Assembly (NCBI GenBank): GCA_964626385.1
Contig: CAZVEO010000025.1
Coordinates: forward strand, 1-26,259
Source: Scybalousia_A sp964626385
GTDB taxonomy: Bacteria > Bacteroidota > Bacteroidia > Bacteroidales > P3
Length of the DNA: 26,259 nucleotides
Direction: 5' to 3'
The notes beneath the pieces were generated by a model. That model saw only the letters and a program-made list of their open reading frames with translations. It was not told where the DNA came from and ran no database searches. The position numbers and the translations under genes are program-made. Of this stretch, positions 15,878 through 24,922 are shown one piece after another. Position 1 is the first letter of the stretch. Every line of letters begins with the position of its first letter.

Positions 15878-16034
15878 TGTTGCAAAAAAAACTTTCGGTT
15901 AACATTTTTACATTGAAGTAAAAATAATAACACCAAAACTAAATCAAAAATTATTTTATATAAAGAAAAACCATTAAAAAAAACACAATTCCTTTTATCA
16001 AGTCAGCCTTTAAGTAATAAAGTAGCGATGTATT

Positions 16035-16065
16035 TTTTAGGAGTCAAAAAAAAAATGTAACTTTG
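16035..16065 (+). promoter_or_regulatory. guaA promoter
   Basis: TAACTTTG at 16058-16065 matches the Bacteroidota -7 box and is followed by CA. A T-run (16035-16038) stands at the -33 position with a 19-base spacer. The expected leader before the ATG at 16119 is about 46 bases, too short for a purine riboswitch, and none is seen. Confidence 0.6.
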
Positions 16066-16118
16066 CAATCTATTATTGTAGAGTTTTAAAGAATAAAAAA
16101 ATATCTTAGAAATACACA

Positions 16119-17648
16119 ATGCAAACAATACTTATTATAGATAATGGGAGTCAATACACTCAACTAATAGCCCGCAAGATAAGAGAGGCAAACGTATATT
16201 GTGAAATACATCCTTATAACAAGATACCTCAAATAACTTCAGAAATAAAAGGAGTGGTTTTTTCGGGGAGTCCTTACTCAGTAACAGATAAGAATGCTCC
16301 ACAAATAGATTTAAATATGTTTAGAGGCAAAATGCCAGTTTTGGGGATTTGCTACGGGGCGCAATATATGGTGCATTGTGCTAAGGGCATAGTAGAAAAA
16401 AGTAAAATAAGGGAATATGGAAGGGCTAATCTTAGTTTTGTAGATGAAGCATGCCTGCTTATGCAAGGAGTAAAGCCTAACTCGCAAGTATGGATGTCGC
16501 ATGGAGATACCATTTTGCAATTGCCAAAAGATTTTCAAGTTATTTGCTCTACTCAAAATGTAAAAAACGCTGGTTATAAAATAGAGGGAGAAGAAACTTA
16601 CGCTTTACAATTTCATCCTGAGGTATATCACTCAGAGGATGGTTTTGTTTTATTGCAAAATTTTGTTGAAAAGATATGCGGTTGTGATTGTTCTTGGACA
16701 CCAAAAAACTTTGTTGAAAGCACAATAGAAAATTTGAAAAAACATCTTGGTGAAGACAAGGTTGTGCTTGGATTGAGTGGAGGAGTGGATTCCTCTGTTG
16801 TAGCAGTGCTTTTGCATAGAGCTATAGGTAAAAACTTGCATTGTATTTTTGTAAACAACGGTCTTTTAAGAAAAAATGAATTTTCTTCTGTACTTGAGTC
16901 TTATAAGGATATGGGACTTAATGTAAAAGGAGTGGATGCAAGCGAAGATTTTTACTCGGTTCTCAAAGGAGTTACTGACCCAGAAAAGAAACGTAAAGCC
17001 ATAGGAGCAAAATTTATTGATATTTTTGACAGTGAAGCCAATAAAATAAAAGATGTTAAGTGGTTGGCACAAGGTACAATTTACCCCGATGTTATAGAAA
17101 GCAGTAGTACAACCAAAGGACCATCACAAACTATTAAATCTCATCATAACGTTGGCGGTTTGCCTGAATATATGAAATTGAAAATTGTAGAGCCTCTTCG
17201 TTCTTTATTCAAAGACGAGGTAAGAAGAGTGGGCAGAGAAATAGGACTGAAAGCAGAACTATTGGAAAGACATCCTTTTCCTGGTCCTGGTTTGGCTATA
17301 AGAATACTTGGAGAGGTTACTTTGGAAAAGGTAAGTATTTTACAAGAGGTTGACAATATATTTATAGAAAGTCTTAAAAAAGAAGGGCTTTATAATAAGG
17401 TATGGCAAGCAGGAGCCATTTTGTTACCGATACAAAGCGTGGGAGTTATGGGTGATGAGCGTACATACGAAAGAGTTGTGGCTCTTAGGGCAGTAGAAAG
17501 TGTGGACGGAATGACAGCCGATTGGTCTCATTTGCCTTACGAATTTTTAGCCAAAGTATCCAATGAGATAATCAATAGAGTAAAAGGAGTAAACAGAGTC
17601 TGCTATGATATAAGTAGCAAACCTCCTGCTACAATAGAATGGGAATAA
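16119..17648 (+). CDS. guaA: GMP synthase (glutamine-hydrolysing)
   Basis: The 509-residue product has the class I glutamine amidotransferase domain (about 1-190) with the catalytic triad Cys78 in LGICYGAQ, His166 and Glu168 in QFHPEVY. The ATP pyrophosphatase domain follows, with P-loop LGLSGGVDSSVV (217-228). Further on are the family blocks IESSSTTKG, KSHHNVGGLP, LRSLFKDEVRR, ERHPFPGPGL and the C-terminal dimer end SKPPATIEWE. It converts XMP to GMP with ATP and glutamine in the cytoplasm. The gene has its own promoter; the next gene begins 63 bases downstream and could be read from it. Confidence 0.98.
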   Translation: MQTILIIDNGSQYTQLIARKIREANVYCEIHPYNKIPQITSEIKGVVFSGSPYSVTDKNAPQIDLNMFRGKMPVLGICYGAQYMVHCAKGIVEKSKIREYGRANLSFVDEACLLMQGVKPNSQVWMSHGDTILQLPKDFQVICSTQNVKNAGYKIEGEETYALQFHPEVYHSEDGFVLLQNFVEKICGCDCSWTPKNFVESTIENLKKHLGEDKVVLGLSGGVDSSVVAVLLHRAIGKNLHCIFVNNGLLRKNEFSSVLESYKDMGLNVKGVDASEDFYSVLKGVTDPEKKRKAIGAKFIDIFDSEANKIKDVKWLAQGTIYPDVIESSSTTKGPSQTIKSHHNVGGLPEYMKLKIVEPLRSLFKDEVRRVGREIGLKAELLERHPFPGPGLAIRILGEVTLEKVSILQEVDNIFIESLKKEGLYNKVWQAGAILLPIQSVGVMGDERTYERVVALRAVESVDGMTADWSHLPYEFLAKVSNEIINRVKGVNRVCYDISSKPPATIEWE

Positions 17649-17711
17649 AATACAATGCTAAAATAAAAAAGGAATAAAATTTGAAGCACTTACAAAGTAA
17701 ATAAGATATAT

Positions 17712-18920
17712 ATGAAATTAAGAAATAAAGGTTGGAAAGTTTTATTGATGTTTGTGTGCTTATTGTTTATTAATAACATATCTGCACAAACAGACAATAT
17801 CTTTCGTAAAACAAAAAAGGAGATAAAAGTAGCAATGTTTCTACCTTTGTTTTACGATAATATAGATGAATTGTCTTTTAATCAATATAACATAGCCGAG
17901 AAACGCTCAAAACCTTATAAATGTTTTTCTTATATATCTTTTTATGAAGGAGCAAGAATAGCCTTAGATGTTTTGGAAAACAGCGGTTATAAAATAAGTC
18001 TTCATGTTTTTGATGTAGGAGAAAATGATACCTTAAAAACAAAAGAAGCCTTACGATATGATCAAATGAAAGAAATGAATCTCATTGTACCATTGGTTTT
18101 CAAGAACTCATTTGATATGATTGCCTCCTTTGCAAAACAAAACCATATTCCCATTGTCAATCCTATGAGTACAAGTATGAATATATTGGAAAATGAATGT
18201 GTGTTTAAGATACAACCCGATGATATTTCTAAGGCACAGACCATCATGAAATATATACAAGAAAAACATTCAAAAGCCAATGTAATAGTTTTGTATGAAA
18301 ACAATAAAAACAACACTTCTTTGTTAGAATGGTACAAAGAAAATATATCCTCCTATACTTCTTCTTGGACAATAATCAATTATGGGAAAAACGCCTCAAA
18401 ACTCAAAACTTATCTAAAACCTGAGAGAAACAATATTGTTATCAACTTGGTAGAAAAGTCCTCTCTTAATGACAACAAAGTATTTGCTAACACATTAATA
18501 AAAAAAATATTCTCATTTTCCACTTACAGAATAACTTTGTTTGCACCTTTTGAGTGGTTAGACTATAACAATGTGGATTATTCAATGATGGAAAGCCTTG
18601 ACTATCATTTTACACTTACCTATCTTAATGATTATACCAACCCTAATTTTGTGGATTTTGTCAAAGAGTACAGAAAACATTTTAAGACAGAACCAGATAA
18701 ATTTTATGCCGCTTTGGGATATGATATTATGCTTTATTTTATAACCGCCTTAAACAATAAAGGTAAGGACTTGCTAAATTCTCCCAATATAAAAAACAAT
18801 AGTCAAATGATTAATCATTATCATTTTAGGCATGTAAATAATCTTCCGGGCTGGCAAAACGAAACAACCACCATTTATAACATACGTAACTATAAAATCA
18901 AATCAGAATGGAGTTATTAA
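17712..18920 (+). CDS. Exported periplasmic-binding-fold protein (type I, Peripla_BP_6-like)
   Basis: The 402-residue product has a signal peptide (1-26, ending NNISAQ, no lipobox). The rest follows the Leu/Ile/Val-receptor fold: EIKVAMFLPLFYDN (37-50), FYEGARIALDVLENSGYKISLHVFD, then MNLIVPLVFKNSFDMIASFAKQNHIPIVNP, and a second lobe with ANVIVLYENN and the late DKFYAALGYDIMLYFITAL. Bacteroidota have a related family with LysM repeats in front of this domain; here no LysM is seen. The protein is probably periplasmic and may bind a ligand or partner rather than feed a transporter. Its last 13 bases overlap the next gene. Confidence 0.75.
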   Translation: MKLRNKGWKVLLMFVCLLFINNISAQTDNIFRKTKKEIKVAMFLPLFYDNIDELSFNQYNIAEKRSKPYKCFSYISFYEGARIALDVLENSGYKISLHVFDVGENDTLKTKEALRYDQMKEMNLIVPLVFKNSFDMIASFAKQNHIPIVNPMSTSMNILENECVFKIQPDDISKAQTIMKYIQEKHSKANVIVLYENNKNNTSLLEWYKENISSYTSSWTIINYGKNASKLKTYLKPERNNIVINLVEKSSLNDNKVFANTLIKKIFSFSTYRITLFAPFEWLDYNNVDYSMMESLDYHFTLTYLNDYTNPNFVDFVKEYRKHFKTEPDKFYAALGYDIMLYFITALNNKGKDLLNSPNIKNNSQMINHYHFRHVNNLPGWQNETTTIYNIRNYKIKSEWSY

Positions 18921-21547
18921 GGAAAACAATATATATTATCTTATTAAGTCTATGTTTGACGGTAAGTTCTTTTGCTCAAAATGTACTGCACAACTTAAAA
19001 GATAATCCCATAGATATAAAAAACTTTGACAAACGCAACTATTCGCCCGATAAAGACGCTATATATTTTTTGGCTGATGATAAGACTCAAAACACAGGAA
19101 GGCTTATAATAAATATTTCAACCAAAGAGCAAGACAACATAACTCTTTCTTGGCAAAACACAACAGCCAATAAGGTCAGAACACAATGGACAGCCTGTTT
19201 ACAATATAGGTTATCAGAAACAGATGAGTGGCAAGATGTGTTGGACGAAAACGATAAAAGTGTTGTTTTTTACACACAATACAAGCGATATAGACAAAAT
19301 TTCCACGACATAAAATTGCCTTCATCTTGTGAGAATAAAGATTTTGTACAAATATCGTGGTTAATAGATACTAAGGGCAAAAAAAATCCTAACCCTCAAA
19401 TTCTATTTAGAAACATATTGATAAAATCAGATTATGACAATTTTTTTGGTTCTCCTGCCGAGGTAAAAATATTTAGCAAAATAGGTGATTCTCCACGAGA
19501 AGTAGAAAATATAATTTTTAATAACATAGGTTACCCCTACTTGTTTGCAGAGCAAAAACGTATTTTTGTTGAAGGAAAAAATATAAGAGATAGCATAACA
19601 TTTGATATAATTGGCAAAGGCTCTTATAATTTTACTCTCTCTAACTATTCTTTATCGAGCAGTAGATATATATTTGTTTCCTACACTCCCAAAGCAGAGG
19701 GCAAACACGAAGCAATTTTGGAAATAAAAACCCCTAAATTAAAAGACGGTGTTATACATATACCTTTAAAAGGTTCTTGTGCAAAGCATAAAGATTACGA
19801 TAAAAATTATATACCTCCTGTTAGCAAGGCAAGTAAAGATTTTACCTATCATATACCTGTTTTTTCAAATACAGATTATCAGTTTAGTTTTCAAATAATG
19901 GAAAAAACTAACTCCAAAATCTATGTAAAATACAGATGGTTGCGAGATGGAGAAGAGTTGTTGACTATGCACGACACATTAAAGAATGAGAATTATTGTG
20001 TGCCTTTACAAAGTCCAAGAACAACAGATGAAATAGAAATATCTATTTATGGAGATAGGGAGTTCCTACCTATAAATACTTACTTTGGTTATCCTAAAAT
20101 GAAGACCATGATACACTCAGGACTTTGGTCAGATGATAGTAATTGGAAGGACAACAACTCTCCTACAATGGAAGATTTTGTTATGATAGAAAGTGGAGTA
20201 ACTGCCACTGTGGACGAGGACGTTGCTTGTACTATGCTATTTTTGGGTGATAGTGCAAATGTGGTTATAGAAAATGGCAAAACTTTCTATGTTGCTTCTG
20301 ATATCTTTTATAATCAAAAATCTTTCTTTACCGTCAATCAGTATCTTTTGCCAAAAAGATGGAATTACATTTCTTCACCTGTCAATCAAGCATATGCTGC
20401 TATGTTTTCCCCAAGAAACGAAAAGGATAACGAAACTTGGTTTATGCAGTATAATACAGGCATTAAATCCAAATTAGACGACTATTGGAGCGAATACATA
20501 ACCGACCCAAAATTTGTTCTATCGCCGGGCAAGGGTTATGCTATTTACACACATGAACCTTTGAATGTAAAGTATGAGGGTCTGTTGTGTGCTTCTAGCG
20601 TATCGGTTCATCTAAAATCTACTCCAGATGACAAGTGGAATATGATAGGCAATCCTTATACAGCACCTCTTAGTAGCAAAAAACTATTTGAAGAATTAGA
20701 TGGCAAAATACAAGGTAATACCATTATGCTTTTTGATAGAGAAAACGATGTTTACAACCCTCTTATAGTAGACCCAAAAGAAGAGATAACTATACCTTCT
20801 TTGGAATCTTTCTTTGTCGAGGCTTATTCTCATTCAACTAATATTTTATTCAAACGTTCTCAACAATATATACCGCTAACGGGAGAGCAAACCTCCTCAA
20901 ACCACAACTATCTAAGTCTTTCTGTTTGCAAAGGTAAAGCCTATCAATATGCTCTTTTGGGAATGATAGATGATGCAAAATTTGTTTTTGATGAATATGA
21001 TTGCCACAAACTTTTTGGCAACAGCGAGTTAATGCCGGAAATCTATTTTAGAGACGAAAATAATGAAGAATACTCCGTTAATGTTTTTCCTTCTTACCCA
21101 GCTTGTTTTGATGTAGATTTGTACATAGGTCAATCTAACTCTGTAGAAATAAATCTTAATAATTTGGCAGTACTGCCCGAAAATATTCTTGTACTTATGG
21201 AGGACAAAGAAAGCGGAGAGTTTTATGACTTATGTGAAAATGCGTCTATTAAAACACAAATCAACAGTGGCGTAACTTCAAAGTATAGAATACACATATT
21301 AAAAGCAATAAATACGGAAAGCGTAGAAAATGTTTATATATGGGCTGATGGACAAAGATGTTTGATTTATTCCTCTGATGAAAACTTAAACAAAGTGAGA
21401 ATAAAGGACAAAACGGGGGGAATAGAAAGTGAAAGAATTTTCACTGCCAATAGAGTATTTCAATATAGTTTAAAAAGTGGCAATTATAAAATAGACTTGA
21501 ATATAAACGATAATTGGATAAATAATTTTGATTTGGAGGTAAAATGA
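18908..21547 (+). CDS. Large T9SS-style surface protein
   Basis: The 879-residue product has a signal peptide (1-24, SSFAQ). Residues about 215-290 look like an Ig-like module (FVEGKNIRDSITFDIIGKG to IHIPLKGSC). At 404-465, SGLWSDDSNW, PTMEDFVMIESGVTATVDE and ANVVIENGKTFYV form the short beta-solenoid-like module often seen in Bacteroidota adhesins. RWNYISSPV (484-492) and KWNMIGNPY (576-584) are the paired W-N-x-I/S-x-P-x motifs of secreted surface proteins. The last 75 residues (VYIWADGQRCLIY, NKVRIKDKTGGIE, SLKSGNYKIDL) resemble a weak type A sorting domain. It is therefore probably exported across the outer membrane. It overlaps both neighbours (13 bases before; ATGA after). Confidence 0.75.
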   Translation: MELLRKTIYIILLSLCLTVSSFAQNVLHNLKDNPIDIKNFDKRNYSPDKDAIYFLADDKTQNTGRLIINISTKEQDNITLSWQNTTANKVRTQWTACLQYRLSETDEWQDVLDENDKSVVFYTQYKRYRQNFHDIKLPSSCENKDFVQISWLIDTKGKKNPNPQILFRNILIKSDYDNFFGSPAEVKIFSKIGDSPREVENIIFNNIGYPYLFAEQKRIFVEGKNIRDSITFDIIGKGSYNFTLSNYSLSSSRYIFVSYTPKAEGKHEAILEIKTPKLKDGVIHIPLKGSCAKHKDYDKNYIPPVSKASKDFTYHIPVFSNTDYQFSFQIMEKTNSKIYVKYRWLRDGEELLTMHDTLKNENYCVPLQSPRTTDEIEISIYGDREFLPINTYFGYPKMKTMIHSGLWSDDSNWKDNNSPTMEDFVMIESGVTATVDEDVACTMLFLGDSANVVIENGKTFYVASDIFYNQKSFFTVNQYLLPKRWNYISSPVNQAYAAMFSPRNEKDNETWFMQYNTGIKSKLDDYWSEYITDPKFVLSPGKGYAIYTHEPLNVKYEGLLCASSVSVHLKSTPDDKWNMIGNPYTAPLSSKKLFEELDGKIQGNTIMLFDRENDVYNPLIVDPKEEITIPSLESFFVEAYSHSTNILFKRSQQYIPLTGEQTSSNHNYLSLSVCKGKAYQYALLGMIDDAKFVFDEYDCHKLFGNSELMPEIYFRDENNEEYSVNVFPSYPACFDVDLYIGQSNSVEINLNNLAVLPENILVLMEDKESGEFYDLCENASIKTQINSGVTSKYRIHILKAINTESVENVYIWADGQRCLIYSSDENLNKVRIKDKTGGIESERIFTANRVFQYSLKSGNYKIDLNINDNWINNFDLEVK

Positions 21548-23901
21548 AAAAAATAATTTTTTACTTAATAGGAGCAAGTTTATTATTTAACCTTAATGTT
21601 TTTGGTCAAGATGCTGATGTAGAAAGATTGCTTGGCAAAGGAGATTATTCCAATGCAATGACCTATATCAATAGCACTTACTCCAACGACACCAATAATG
21701 CCAATCGTTTTTATGACCTTTATTTATACTTCATAGATACCAACAACCCCGAAGGAGATTCTCTTAAGGCTTTGGATTACGCTCAACGATACAACAAACA
21801 CAAGGAAAAAGGCAAAGACATCAACATTAATATTCTTGCGAAAGATATGCTTACAATGGTATATAAGAGGCAAGATATAGATATGCTAAACTATTATATA
21901 AATATTAGCAATGATTTTCCTCCACTGCAAAGTGAAGCCATAAGAATAAGGGATAGGTTGGCTTTTGAAAAAGTAGAAAAATCTGGCAGAATAGAAGATT
22001 ATGAAAGTTTTATTGCCTCTTACCCAAATGCTATGCAAGTAGACCAAGTTCGTATGTGGCTCAACGAATATTTGGTAAGCGAAATATTAGAAAGCAATGA
22101 TATAGAAAAATTAAAAAACTTTGTTGTCTCAACAACTAATGACACCTATAAGAAACAAGCATTAAGAGAAATAGATAAGTTATCATTTAGACAAGCATTG
22201 AAAGAAAATACCATAGAGGCTTACGAAACTTATATTAGAGAGTTCCCCAACGGCGATTATATACAAAGAGCCAAAAGCAACAGAGAAGAAGCACAACGAG
22301 AAAGATATGTCAATGAGGGACTTATTGTAGATATGATGAGTTTTCTAGGAGAAAATTCTAAAACAGAAGCAAATTACCAATTAATTTTTGACAAGTTGCG
22401 ATTAAAAGCAATTGAACAATATTCTTTGCCCGCAATAGCCTTATTAGATAGTATAGAGCATAACGAAAACTACCTAAAATTATTTGCAAAAAAATATATA
22501 TCAGATTTGTCCCTATCTTCCATAGAGAAATTGTTGCAAGTATTTCCTTCACTTGCTACTGCTGATTATATTGTAGAGGCAGAGACAAAAGCAAAGAATA
22601 TAACCAACCTTCTGAATAAAAAAAATCTTAGTATGGAAGATTATAAAAAGAACAAGAGTCTTTTTATAAACCTTAATGCAAGACAAACAGCAATATTGTT
22701 TCGCAAATTTTATGAACTTAATGCCATTCAACCCAAAAACAAAAGCGTAAAATTTAATCTTTCTTCTGATGCTAATTTTATAAACTTTAAGCACGCAGAA
22801 CAATTGGAGTTAAATTTGGTCTTAACTGATGCTCCCTCAAATGAAAATTTCAACAAAATAGATATACGTTCTTTAGGCTTTGATTTTGATGTTACAGACG
22901 CTTATATATCTGCCGATAAACAGGAGTTAGTTTTTTCTATGGCTTCCTCTAACGGTTTTGATAGTAAAGAAGGCGCAGATAACAAAGATATTTATTACTC
23001 ACTATACAAAAACGGAAAATGGCAAAAGCCAGCCTTACTTTCTTCTCCTATAAATACAAGATTTAATGAATGCAACCCCGTCTTATCCGAGGACAAAAAA
23101 ACACTTTGGTTTTCCTCCAATCGCGGACTAAATTTTGGCAATTTAGATGTTTATGTTTCTTATAGAGAAGATATTAATGATTGGACGGCTTGGTCGGAAC
23201 CTGTGCTTTTGGGAGAGGATATTAACACTGTAGACAACGACTATGTAATAGAGGTCAAGAAAAATATGCTGATACTTTCTCAAGACGATAACTTTGCTTT
23301 GGAAAATAATATATACTTGGAAGGAAACACAGATTTAAATTTTGTTTCAGGTGAAATTAAAACAAATAACAATGATTTTAGCAAAGTATATATATGCGTG
23401 CTTGAAAGCAAAGATTATAATTGTATATACAAAACCTCAACCAACTCTCGTGGTGGCTTTGCTTTTCTTAAACCCAAAACAAACTATCTTCTCTGTGCAA
23501 AAAAAAGTGGTTACTACGCTCCATTGTCCGAAAACAATAATATAACATTGCATTATATAGATGAGTTGGTAACAAATGGAGAGTTACTTACAATAAAAAC
23601 TGTGTTTAACGACAAAAAACCTCTTGAACTTACCTCAAAAGGCGAAGAAGAATTAAAACATTTAGCCAACATATTCAAAAGCAAGCCTTATATTCTAACA
23701 ATAGAAGTACATGCTAATAATTCCTACAAAAAAGAAACTCCACTGTCTTTAAGCGAAAAACAAGCAACTATCATCAAAGAATTTTTGACAAAACAAGGAA
23801 TGGAAGAAACCCAAATAATAACCAACGGCGTAGGAACAGAGAAAGTTGTACAAGGCTGGGAAGGAATAGATTGCATAGATATAGGTTTCCTAAGCAAATA
23901 A
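21544..23901 (+). CDS. PorE-like protein: helical repeats, PD40 propeller, CRD, OmpA-like end
   Basis: The 785-residue product has a signal peptide (1-21, NVFGQ) but no lipobox Cys. Residues about 24-390 are helical, with TPR-like units such as YESFIASYPNAM (153-164) and YETYIREFPNGDYIQRA (227-243). Residues about 450-595 are PD40 propeller repeats (DAYISADKQELVFSM; NPVLSEDKKTLWFSSNRG; GNLDVYVSY). About 601-665 is a carboxypeptidase-regulatory-like strand domain. About 696-785 is OmpA C-like (LELTSKGEEELKHLANIF, LSLSEKQATIIKEFLTKQGM). This order matches PorE, which links the T9SS to peptidoglycan. The peptidoglycan-binding Asp/Arg positions seem changed (HANNS, SEKQA), so binding is doubtful. 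It starts at ATGA with the previous gene. Confidence 0.72.
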   Translation: MKKIIFYLIGASLLFNLNVFGQDADVERLLGKGDYSNAMTYINSTYSNDTNNANRFYDLYLYFIDTNNPEGDSLKALDYAQRYNKHKEKGKDININILAKDMLTMVYKRQDIDMLNYYINISNDFPPLQSEAIRIRDRLAFEKVEKSGRIEDYESFIASYPNAMQVDQVRMWLNEYLVSEILESNDIEKLKNFVVSTTNDTYKKQALREIDKLSFRQALKENTIEAYETYIREFPNGDYIQRAKSNREEAQRERYVNEGLIVDMMSFLGENSKTEANYQLIFDKLRLKAIEQYSLPAIALLDSIEHNENYLKLFAKKYISDLSLSSIEKLLQVFPSLATADYIVEAETKAKNITNLLNKKNLSMEDYKKNKSLFINLNARQTAILFRKFYELNAIQPKNKSVKFNLSSDANFINFKHAEQLELNLVLTDAPSNENFNKIDIRSLGFDFDVTDAYISADKQELVFSMASSNGFDSKEGADNKDIYYSLYKNGKWQKPALLSSPINTRFNECNPVLSEDKKTLWFSSNRGLNFGNLDVYVSYREDINDWTAWSEPVLLGEDINTVDNDYVIEVKKNMLILSQDDNFALENNIYLEGNTDLNFVSGEIKTNNNDFSKVYICVLESKDYNCIYKTSTNSRGGFAFLKPKTNYLLCAKKSGYYAPLSENNNITLHYIDELVTNGELLTIKTVFNDKKPLELTSKGEEELKHLANIFKSKPYILTIEVHANNSYKKETPLSLSEKQATIIKEFLTKQGMEETQIITNGVGTEKVVQGWEGIDCIDIGFLSK

Positions 23902-24109
23902 CACAGGCACAGCCTGTCTTTATTGGGCATAGCCGTTACAGTGTGTTTTTTAAGGGCAAAGCCACAGGCACAGCCTGCACCCATAGAGTGTTTTATATGG
24001 GCAAAGCCGTTAAAAATTGTTTTTTTTATATGCTTTGCCTTTATGTAAGTTCTGTGAATATCGACACTGTTTCAATTTATGCTAACTTACTATAACTTAC
24101 AATATACAA
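23902..24109. repeat. Intergenic repeat cluster: 5-3-5 palindromes and decamers
   Basis: Between convergent genes lie ACAGGC-ACA-GCCTGT (23903-23917), GGGCATAGCC (about 23925-23934), GGGCAAAGCC (about 23954-23963), CAGGCACAGCCTG (23965-23977), a weaker CACCC-ATA-GAGTG (23978-23990), and a second GGGCAAAGCCGTTA (from about 23999). Two inverted decamer units follow: TTATGCTAAC (24077-24086) and TTACTATAAC (24087-24096). The position suggests the region may also end transcription of the two facing genes. Confidence 0.75.
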
Positions 24110-24829
24110 CTAAAAAATACCTTGTAAATTTTGTGCTGCGGCAAGGCTTTCTGGTCTGCCTACATCCATCCACATATTGCCATTATCCAAAAAACAATTG
24201 ATATCATTCTTTTTAGACAATTCCATATATGCGTCTATTATTGAAAACTTTCCTTCCAAAGTTATCATATCTAATATTTTGGGAGAAATTATTTGTATTC
24301 CACTGAAAGCGTATTTATAAAGTTTGGTGTATTTGCGAGTAAAAGTTTTTTGGTTTACTCCTTCTCTACCACATAAGAGTTTGTCTTCATTAAATAACAA
24401 ATATCTTTGCGTTTTTCTTCTTTGAACGCAGAGAGTTACGAGGTTTTTATTGGCAATATGATAGTCGTTTAATATATCAAAATCTATGGTAGAAAGTATA
24501 TCCACATTGTGAATAAGAATATCCTCCTCTTTATCAAATAATCCGTTTTGCCATGCCTTCTTTAATCCTCCGCCCGTATCCAATAATTCTTTCCTTTCGT
24601 CCGAAATAAGTATCTCGCAGTCAAAATGATTGGAATTTAAAAAGTTGATAATATCTTGTGCAAAATGATGTACATTAACTACAATTTTTTTTATACCATA
24701 ATCAACCATCTTATTTATAACCATTTCCAAAAGTGTTTCATCTCCTATTTTTACTAAGGCTTTTGGTGTGTTTTCTGTTATTGGCAAAAGTCTTGTTCCC
24801 AAGCCTGCGGCAAATACCATCCCTTGCAT
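24110..24829 (-). CDS. Sugar-phosphate nucleotidyltransferase (MurU-like)
   Basis: The 239-residue product opens with FAAGLGTRLLPITENTPKAL (6-25), the nucleotide-binding signature of the NTP_transferase family. D110 in HNVDIL is the metal ligand, and LLDTGGGLKKA (82-92) and WMDVGRPESLAAA near the end complete the pattern. Length and the LDTGGG block fit the small enzymes that activate MurNAc-1-phosphate or related sugars, as MurU does in peptidoglycan recycling. A kinase partner (AmgK-like) is not in the window, so the exact sugar is not certain. ATG at 24829 is taken as the start; a second ATG nine bases on is possible. A promoter stands close upstream, facing the cdsA promoter. Confidence 0.82.
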   Translation of the reverse strand: MQGMVFAAGLGTRLLPITENTPKALVKIGDETLLEMVINKMVDYGIKKIVVNVHHFAQDIINFLNSNHFDCEILISDERKELLDTGGGLKKAWQNGLFDKEEDILIHNVDILSTIDFDILNDYHIANKNLVTLCVQRRKTQRYLLFNEDKLLCGREGVNQKTFTRKYTKLYKYAFSGIQIISPKILDMITLEGKFSIIDAYMELSKKNDINCFLDNGNMWMDVGRPESLAAAQNLQGIF

Positions 24830-24851
24830 AGATTATCAGTTTTTTTATTAG

Positions 24852-24859
24852 CAAAGATA
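24852..24859 (-). promoter_or_regulatory. -7 box for the nucleotidyltransferase gene
   Basis: The minus strand reads TATCTTTG followed by GC, an exact TAnnTTTG match 22 bases upstream of the ATG at 24829, implying a very short leader. It lies back to back with the cdsA -7 box, 21 bases away. Confidence 0.6.
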
Positions 24860-24880
24860 CAAGGTTTTTTCAAAAAATAT

Positions 24881-24888
24881 TACCTTTG
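24881..24888 (+). promoter_or_regulatory. -7 box for cdsA
   Basis: TACCTTTG followed by CA is an exact -7 match 34 bases upstream of the cdsA ATG at 24923. Its upstream region overlaps that of the divergent promoter. Confidence 0.65.
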
Positions 24889-24922
24889 CAAACGTTTAAT
24901 TTTTAACAAAGCAAGTAGAGTT

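Noticed and set aside
15823..16118. Purine riboswitch ahead of guaA
   Set aside because: The leader after the predicted start site is about 46 bases and contains no recognisable purine aptamer; the upstream DNA is plain AT-rich.
24824..24922. A 33-residue extension of CdsA
   Set aside because: It would begin inside the divergent gene and upstream of the -7 box; the normal CdsA N-terminus begins at 24923.
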